Under the pieces are notes generated by a model. That model worked only from the letters and a program-made list of their open reading frames with translations. It ran no database searches and had not been told where the DNA came from. From contig JASJGK010000184.1 in assembly GCA_033791585.1 (NCBI GenBank), positions 1-19,230 of the forward strand: DNA of 19,230 bases, written 5' to 3'. The position numbers and the translations under genes were made by a program. How positions within the stretch are numbered: position 1 is the first letter of the stretch; each line of letters starts with the position of its first letter. Source of the stretch: JASJGK01 sp033791585. Its GTDB lineage: Bacteria > SAR324 > XYD2-FULL-50-16. Shown in pieces: positions 14,779-19,230 of the stretch.

Positions 14779-14785
14779 ATATAAT
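14758..14785 (+). promoter_or_regulatory. Possible sigma70-type promoter for the LytM gene
   Basis: ATTACA at 14758-14763 and a perfect TATAAT at 14780-14785 are 16 bases apart, overlapping the end of the 64-residue gene and 49-76 bases before the LytM start. Such boxes occur by chance in AT-rich DNA. Confidence 0.3.
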
Positions 14786-14833
14786 TCCACCCTGCCTTAA
14801 AAAACTAAAAATTTTAAAACTTAGAAATTAACA

Positions 14834-15736
14834 ATGTTTGATAAGCATATCACCCTAGTTTTAATTCCCCAAGAAACAAGTGAAGTTAAAAAACTACGCC
14901 TGCCGCTGAATTTATTTATCTTAGGGATTGTTTTGATACTTTGCTTTGTGGTGGGGTGGAGCTTTTTTGTTTATGATTATTTAACAATTCGCACTAATAT
15001 TGGCCAGTTAGAACAAATTAAAAAAGTTCACTTTTTACAAAAAAACAAACTCAAATCCTTTGCTCAGAGCCAAAGTGACAGTGATATACATCTAAACCAT
15101 TTAGATGAATTATACTTTAAACTCAGAAGCTTAACCAGCTTAAAATCTCAAAGAACTTTAAGCCAGCAAGAATTAGACGATCGAGTTAAACAGGTGAGTA
15201 GTGCCCAGACGGGCGGTGTGCTACAAATCATTTCTAGTGATTTGGCGGCAGCTGAACAGGATACCAAGGAACATAACCAAAAGGTGACCAGTCTTTTAAA
15301 TTTCTTTGCCCAACCTACAAACCCCATGAACCACTTTCCTCGCATTTGGCCTGTAAAGGGTCTATTGACGACAGAATTTGGGATGCATTTTGACCGCCTG
15401 ACTGGCCAAACAAAACCCCACAATGGGATTGTCTTTGCAACCACCAGTTTCTCGCCTGTGAAGGCAACGGCTGATGGTATCGTGGAGTATGCAGGTGTGG
15501 ATGAGGCTTACGAAAATTTAGTGGTCTTAGACCATGGCAATGGTATTAAGACTCGATATGGAAATATTTCCACCCCTCAGATTGAAGTGGGGGATATAGT
15601 CTATCAGGGATACATTATTGCCGAAGTAGCCAACACAGGCCGCACCACTGGGCCACAGTTGTACTATGAGATTCGCCTCAATGATATCCCTCAAAACCCC
15701 ATCAAATACATCCCTTCTCAATCGGCAGGTGACTAG
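14834..15736 (+). CDS. M23/LytM-fold envelope protein with destroyed zinc site (inactive peptidase)
   Basis: The 300-residue protein has a cytoplasmic N-terminus, one membrane anchor at about 26-48, a coiled-coil-prone section at about 50-155 and a C-terminal LytM domain at about 170-292. Active M23 enzymes need HxxxD, a tyrosine-Ala-His segment and HxH. Here His196 is kept, but the Asp is Val200, the YAH segment is YGN (242-244), and HLH is Gln-Leu-Tyr (275-277). The fold markers VKGLLTTEFG, ADGIVEYAG, LDHGNGIKTRYG and NTGRTTGPQL are intact. It is therefore probably a non-enzymatic regulator, like EnvC and NlpD, which switch on amidases, or a peptidoglycan-binding part. The start has no strong ribosome site. 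The gene ends the plus-strand run, seven bases from a convergent gene. Confidence 0.88.
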   Translation: MFDKHITLVLIPQETSEVKKLRLPLNLFILGIVLILCFVVGWSFFVYDYLTIRTNIGQLEQIKKVHFLQKNKLKSFAQSQSDSDIHLNHLDELYFKLRSLTSLKSQRTLSQQELDDRVKQVSSAQTGGVLQIISSDLAAAEQDTKEHNQKVTSLLNFFAQPTNPMNHFPRIWPVKGLLTTEFGMHFDRLTGQTKPHNGIVFATTSFSPVKATADGIVEYAGVDEAYENLVVLDHGNGIKTRYGNISTPQIEVGDIVYQGYIIAEVANTGRTTGPQLYYEIRLNDIPQNPIKYIPSQSAGD

Positions 15737-15743
15737 CTAACGG

Positions 15744-17303
15744 TTAGTTGATTACTTGCAATTGCCCATCACAGGCCTTTGGTAAGGCAGGTTTTTGTTT
15801 CATCCAGCTAATTAAAGCGCTTTGTAGGCTTGTGCCGATTTTTTTCGCTGCCTTAAAATCAGGGAAAAACAGTCTGCCGCTAACGCCGCCACCGCCACTA
15901 AGGTGGTACCCACCGACTAGAACCTTATATTTAGGTGCGAAATCCTCGGCTTGCAGAAAAATTTGAGACTGAAAAACATTAGACTGTAAAGTGTTGGATT
16001 TAGCCCAAGCCACATTTTTTTCTAATTTTAAATATAGCTTTTGGTTGTAGCCTCGGGGCTGTTTACTCAAGCTTGTCTGTGAGGCTAGTTGCAATTGTCT
16101 TCTGCTTAAAATTATCGCAAAGTAGCTGTTATCATAGCCTAAAAACTCTCGGAAAGCCTGCCTCGTGAGGCGTTTTTTTTGAAAGCCAGAAAAGCTTTTT
16201 ATGTTAACTTGCGGGAGTAGAGTTCCATCTAGATTTTTGGGTTTAGTGGCCAAGCTTAAGGTTTGGTTTAAGCATTCTGCAAGGAGTTTTTTATCCTTTG
16301 AGATGAGGAGAAAGGGTAAGGGTTGGTTGATCCATTGTTTATAACCAAAACTGAGGGATTTTTGGTATTTTGAATTTATTTTTGTCGACGTAACGGGGTC
16401 GAACCATGTGGCCTTTTTGGGTTTCCAGTGGTTATTTTCCTTAAATAAAGTCACATGGAGCAAACCTGTAGCATGATGACCTGCTGAAACAAAAGGGGTG
16501 GAGCCGATGAAACTAACGGGCCCATTTTTATAGGGAATTCTTCTGTGGTCGTGTCCACTTACCGCGAAATCAATCCCCTTGGTAACTTGTAATAGTTTAT
16601 AAGCCTGATTGGGTGGAGTGATGCCCTTTGATTTGGCCGCCACTTGCCCCCGAAAGGGGTTTGTTCCTGAATGGAGTAAGGCGATGAGCAAATCTGGTTT
16701 TTCAAGGGTACGAATTTGAGCCACCCAGAGCTTGGCTTGGCTAACCATGTCCTTAGCCTTTAGCCCTTGCCGTTTCTCAGGGGGCAACCATAGTGGGAGG
16801 CCAGCCGTGGTAAGGCCTAGGATGGCTATTTTTAGGCCCTGTTTGTAGATGATTTTGTAGGGTTTAAAGGCGTTTTTGCCATCTCTATACAAATTGGCAG
16901 ATAAAAATAAATCCCCAGTCCCATAGAACTTTTCAAAAGTTGGGTTTTCTTCTATGTCATGGTTGCCCACAGCAATGGCATCGTAGCCTAACTTTGTTAG
17001 TTTGTTAAAAAAGGGGTTGGTCTTAGGGGTAAATCGGTTGGCATAGGTGACCAAAGCCGAACCTTGCATGGTGTCACCGCCATCTAATAGTAACAAATCA
17101 GGGTACTTTTGCCGTAAGGCCAGAATATGAGGCTCTAAGTGGAGCAAGCCCTTGGGTTTTCTATTGGGGTAAAGGTAGCTTGAACTAAGCCAGCCGTGAA
17201 GGTCGGAGGTAATCAGGAGGTTAACTTCTTCGGCCAAAAGTTTAGGTGAGGCCGAAAAAGAAAGGAAGGGGAAACAAAAAAAGATGATTACAAATCTTTT
17301 CAT
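15744..17303 (-). CDS. Periplasmic 5'-nucleotidase / 2',3'-cyclic phosphodiesterase family metallophosphatase
   Basis: The 519-residue product has a cleavable-looking signal peptide (MKRF, then a hydrophobic core to about 18, cut probably near 19-25). The N-terminal calcineurin-like domain keeps all two-metal motifs: SDLHGW (Asp34, His36), LDGGD (Asp77), GNHDIE (Asn114, His115), LLHSG (His211) and SGHDHRR (His251, His253). This fits the UshA/CpdB/YfkN family, which releases phosphate from extracellular nucleotides. The C-terminal domain (about 350-519) is weakly conserved: the usual NGGxR substrate motif is not seen near NIKSFSGFQ, so the base-recognition site may differ. The start overlaps the stop of rsmB by four bases (ATGA) with AAGGA just before it, indicating an operon. 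Confidence 0.85.
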   Translation of the reverse strand: MKRFVIIFFCFPFLSFSASPKLLAEEVNLLITSDLHGWLSSSYLYPNRKPKGLLHLEPHILALRQKYPDLLLLDGGDTMQGSALVTYANRFTPKTNPFFNKLTKLGYDAIAVGNHDIEENPTFEKFYGTGDLFLSANLYRDGKNAFKPYKIIYKQGLKIAILGLTTAGLPLWLPPEKRQGLKAKDMVSQAKLWVAQIRTLEKPDLLIALLHSGTNPFRGQVAAKSKGITPPNQAYKLLQVTKGIDFAVSGHDHRRIPYKNGPVSFIGSTPFVSAGHHATGLLHVTLFKENNHWKPKKATWFDPVTSTKINSKYQKSLSFGYKQWINQPLPFLLISKDKKLLAECLNQTLSLATKPKNLDGTLLPQVNIKSFSGFQKKRLTRQAFREFLGYDNSYFAIILSRRQLQLASQTSLSKQPRGYNQKLYLKLEKNVAWAKSNTLQSNVFQSQIFLQAEDFAPKYKVLVGGYHLSGGGGVSGRLFFPDFKAAKKIGTSLQSALISWMKQKPALPKACDGQLQVIN

Positions 17304-18541
17304 TTCCTTTTCATTAAAGTGATAAAAAGCCCAACACCGTTTAACTCTTGGGGAGTGAAAAGATGGCTTCCATTACATTCTTCCCCTGAAACAGGTAGTT
17401 TGTAAGGCATAAGGCTATAGTCACTATTATCCTTTAAAAAGGAATCTATCACCCCTTCATTTTCCTGAGGAAAAATAGAACAGGTTACATAAGCCAAGAT
17501 CCCTTTTGAATCGACCAAAGTGGCACCTTTGCGTAAAATTTCTCCTTGGAGTTTCTGATACTTTTCAACATCCTCATAGGAGGTCCGCCAGCGTAAATCG
17601 GGGGCACGCCGCCATGTACCTGAGCCTGAGCAAGGTGCATCTACCAAAACGCCAGCAAAGTTTTCATCAAAAACAGGGAAGATTCTTCCATCCCAGACAT
17701 CTAAGCCGATATTGCGCATTCGAGTTTTTCTCACACGCTTGATACCTTCATTTACAGTGCCTTGTCTGATATCCAAGCCAAACACGCGGCCAGTGCCATT
17801 TAGTTTCTCAGCTAAATGCAAAGCTTTTCCACCTGAGCCAGCACAGAGGTCCAACCATTTTTGGTGTGGCTCCATGGGCATTATGTAGCCTACCATCTGG
17901 CTACTGATATCTTGCACTTGAAAGTAACCCTTTTTGAACCCCTCTAAACTTGGCAGGTTTGGTGTGGTCAAAACTTCAAGGGTATTGGGGAAACTTTCGT
18001 GCTTTTTAAAGGGAATGTCTTTGGTTTGAAACTCTGTGACAATCTTTCCCATTTTATCTTCTCTGCAACGCAACCATAGTGGCGCACGCATTTGGGCAAA
18101 CTCAAAATATTCCTTAGGCTGCTCAGGGGTGAACTCAGGGTTTAAATGCTTGAGTTCTAATTTTGGGTTTAAGGTTTGGATTAAAGCCAGTTTTTTATCC
18201 AAACTAAATTGGTCAGGGCATTCGCAGGCCTTGAGAAATTCCAAATTCAGTTCTAGAGATTCCGCCCAAAAAACAGTCAAGGGAGTGATCTCGTTGGAAT
18301 CTAGTAAATAGCCCAAGAGAAGTTTCTTACTGGTGTCCGCATCAATCTCGTTGAGCCAGCCATACCAGCGGGCAAAGCCAAATAGGCTGCCTGAAATAAA
18401 TTTCCTATCCTTAGACCCATAGCTTTTATTGCTTCTGTAAAGCTGGCTTAAGGCTTGGTCAAGTGGAGAATTAAAAGGGAATAGCTCATTAAAAAGTTCT
18501 AAGAGCTTCTGGATTTGTGCTTTGTATCTATTTTCTTTCAT
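17300..18541 (-). CDS. rsmB: RsmB/NOP2/Sun-family rRNA (cytosine-C5) methyltransferase
   Basis: This SAM-dependent enzyme methylates cytosine C5 in RNA, in RsmB at 16S rRNA C967. From the ATG at 18541 it has 413 residues. There is an N-terminal NusB-like helical region (SYGSKDRKFISGSLFGFAR), a linker domain with ROKFVIQ-like FQVQDISSQMV, SAM motif LDLCAGSGGKALHLAE from 231, the motif IV DAPCSGSGTWRR at about 301-312, and the motif VI YVTCSIFPQENE with the catalytic Cys at 354. Both catalytic cysteines are present. The frame continues upstream to 18586, but that start would lie inside the hpf terminator and lacks homology, so 18541 is chosen. RsmB and RsmF-type members are hard to separate; the NusB-like N-terminus favours RsmB. 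Co-transcribed with the nucleotidase gene. Confidence 0.87.
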   Translation of the reverse strand: MKENRYKAQIQKLLELFNELFPFNSPLDQALSQLYRSNKSYGSKDRKFISGSLFGFARWYGWLNEIDADTSKKLLLGYLLDSNEITPLTVFWAESLELNLEFLKACECPDQFSLDKKLALIQTLNPKLELKHLNPEFTPEQPKEYFEFAQMRAPLWLRCREDKMGKIVTEFQTKDIPFKKHESFPNTLEVLTTPNLPSLEGFKKGYFQVQDISSQMVGYIMPMEPHQKWLDLCAGSGGKALHLAEKLNGTGRVFGLDIRQGTVNEGIKRVRKTRMRNIGLDVWDGRIFPVFDENFAGVLVDAPCSGSGTWRRAPDLRWRTSYEDVEKYQKLQGEILRKGATLVDSKGILAYVTCSIFPQENEGVIDSFLKDNSDYSLMPYKLPVSGEECNGSHLFTPQELNGVGLFITLMKRK

Positions 18542-18566
18542 TTTACTTGTATATATAAGATCACAC

Positions 18567-18605
18567 AAAAAAAAAGCCAGGCACAAGGCCTGGCTCTTTT
18601 TTTTT
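18567..18605. terminator. Intrinsic terminator downstream of hpf
   Basis: AGCCAGGC at 18575-18582 pairs with GCCTGGCT at 18588-18595 around a five-base loop. On the minus strand the stem is followed by nine U residues (A run 18567-18575). A T run at 18597-18605 makes it symmetrical, so it could also work on the plus strand. It lies 26 bases before the rsmB start and separates hpf from rsmB. Confidence 0.88.
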
Positions 18606-18629
18606 AATTCAAATGATCACTGTATTTGA

Positions 18630-19013
18630 TCATTTCATTTGATCTAAGATTTCGTCTTCCGTTTCAAGTGGCGGAACCTCTCCTGCAATCTGGTCTTGTC
18701 GACCCTTTTCAGCACTCACCTTTTTTTCGTGGTGAGAAGCCATCTTGCCGCGGCGAAGCTGCTTTTCCAGCTTGTCTACACACAGGTCGATTGCTTTGTA
18801 CATTGAATCGGGGTCTTGAGCCTCAGAATTTAAAACAGTTCCCTTACCCTTGACTGTAGCGTGAATGTGATTTCGGTATTTTTCTACACCGATATGCACG
18901 TCAGCTTTTAGTTTCGAATCGGAGTATTTTTTAATCCGACTCATACGCTCAGTAATGTGGGTTCTTAGGGCGTCTGTCAACTCCATATGTTTTGCAGAAA
19001 TTTGTAGGTCCAT
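18630..19013 (-). CDS. hpf: HPF/RaiA-family ribosome hibernation factor
   Basis: The 127-residue protein binds the 30S subunit and inactivates ribosomes in stationary phase, by family knowledge. Residues 1-100 show the fold-defining MDLQISAKHMELTDALRTHI, YRNHIHATVKGKG and MYKAIDLCVDKLEKQLRR blocks. The C-terminal tail is short, acidic and variable (residues 100-127), so this is a short-type HPF without the dimerisation domain of long HPF. The minus strand has a strong AAGGAG seven bases before the ATG. The gene has its own terminator and a 217-base upstream region with an inverted repeat. In many proteobacteria hpf follows rpoN; no rpoN remnant is visible in the 217 bases before the window edge. 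Confidence 0.93.
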   Translation of the reverse strand: MDLQISAKHMELTDALRTHITERMSRIKKYSDSKLKADVHIGVEKYRNHIHATVKGKGTVLNSEAQDPDSMYKAIDLCVDKLEKQLRRGKMASHHEKKVSAEKGRQDQIAGEVPPLETEDEILDQMK

Positions 19014-19230
19014 AGACTTCTCCTTATGAACATGATTAGCATGACTGCCAAATTAGAAAACTCAACCTTGAGTTTTCACAAGTGTTATAGCTAATATACT
19101 AGCTTTGAAACGAATTGCCAGCAAAATAAAGTAATTTTTTGTAAAGAGGTATAACTATTTTTAGCTGTGTTTAAAAGTTATTTCTAATTTCCCTTAAGAG
19201 ACCAATTTTTTCGACTTCTGTCCTTATTCC
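19014..19230 (-). promoter_or_regulatory. Upstream region of hpf with a perfect inverted repeat
   Basis: I see no gene in these 217 bases. GAAAACTCAA at 19056-19065 and TTGAGTTTTC at 19068-19077 form a perfect 10-bp inverted repeat with a two-base centre, about 43-64 bases before the hpf start. Next to it, AGCTA and TAGCT flank ATATAC at about 19088-19104. The minus strand reads TATATT and TATAAC there, either of which could be a -10 box; no convincing -35 was found. The repeat could be an operator or a leader hairpin. Confidence 0.45.

Noticed and set aside
18541..18586. Upstream extension of rsmB to 18586
   Set aside because: The extra 15 codons would be read from the stem of the hpf terminator, and homology to the family begins only after the Met at 18541.
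19036..19062. Possible sigma54 promoter (TTTGGCA...GCT on the minus strand) before hpf
   Set aside because: The GG and GC dinucleotides are seven bases apart, not the required ten, and a second TGGCA nearby also has the wrong spacing.
1..19230. Search for tRNA, rRNA, CRISPR, insertion sequences, phage or defence genes
   Set aside because: No cloverleaf-like sequence, regularly spaced direct repeats, transposase, integrase or toxin-antitoxin pair was recognised; coding style is uniform across the window, so no sign of recent transfer.

Overview
The window looks like a chromosomal stretch of a Gram-negative bacterium. It encodes an Mla-type (MCE) lipid transport system, an outer-membrane-type lipoprotein signal, a periplasmic 5'-nucleotidase-like enzyme and a LytM-fold envelope protein. 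The base composition is moderately AT-rich and the genes are tightly packed. A member of Bdellovibrionota or a related former-deltaproteobacterial group would fit, but this is an impression from gene content and protein style, not a demonstrated assignment. I see no rRNA, tRNA, CRISPR array, insertion sequence, integrase or phage gene, and no gene-free stretch longer than about 220 bases.

Layout: (1) 1-1568, plus strand: the 3' part of a gene for a protein with a C-terminal J domain, then yicC, closed by a strong bidirectional terminator. (2) 1576-2832, minus strand: an FMN-dependent nitronate monooxygenase-like enzyme with a cysteine-rich C-terminus and an unusual leader. (3) 3096-15736, plus strand: nine genes in a row with short gaps. 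They are transketolase (tkt), a YdjM/YfhP-like membrane protein, a large TPR lipoprotein, glycogen phosphorylase (glgP), then mlaE, mlaF and an MCE (MlaD-like) protein, a 64-residue membrane protein, and a LytM-domain protein whose zinc site is destroyed. (4) 15744-19013, minus strand: hpf with its own terminator, then rsmB and a 5'-nucleotidase-family gene joined by an ATGA overlap.

How they may work together: tkt and glgP belong to central and storage carbon metabolism. mlaE, mlaF and the MCE protein form a retrograde or anterograde phospholipid transporter of the inner membrane and periplasm. The MCE protein carries a long repetitive helical section and a C-terminal region that reads like beta-strands of an outer-membrane protein. 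No mlaC or mlaB is present here, so this one polypeptide may bridge the envelope by itself. The small membrane protein and the inactive LytM protein directly downstream are candidate accessory or cell-wall-coordinating parts. glgP and mlaE overlap by four bases, so carbon-store breakdown and the lipid transporter are co-translated at least locally.

Most genes are recognisable housekeeping families. The points that deserve attention are the MCE protein architecture, the dead LytM protein, similar hairpins before the TPR gene and the MCE gene, a T7-C9-A9 tract before glgP, and the leader of the nitronate monooxygenase gene.
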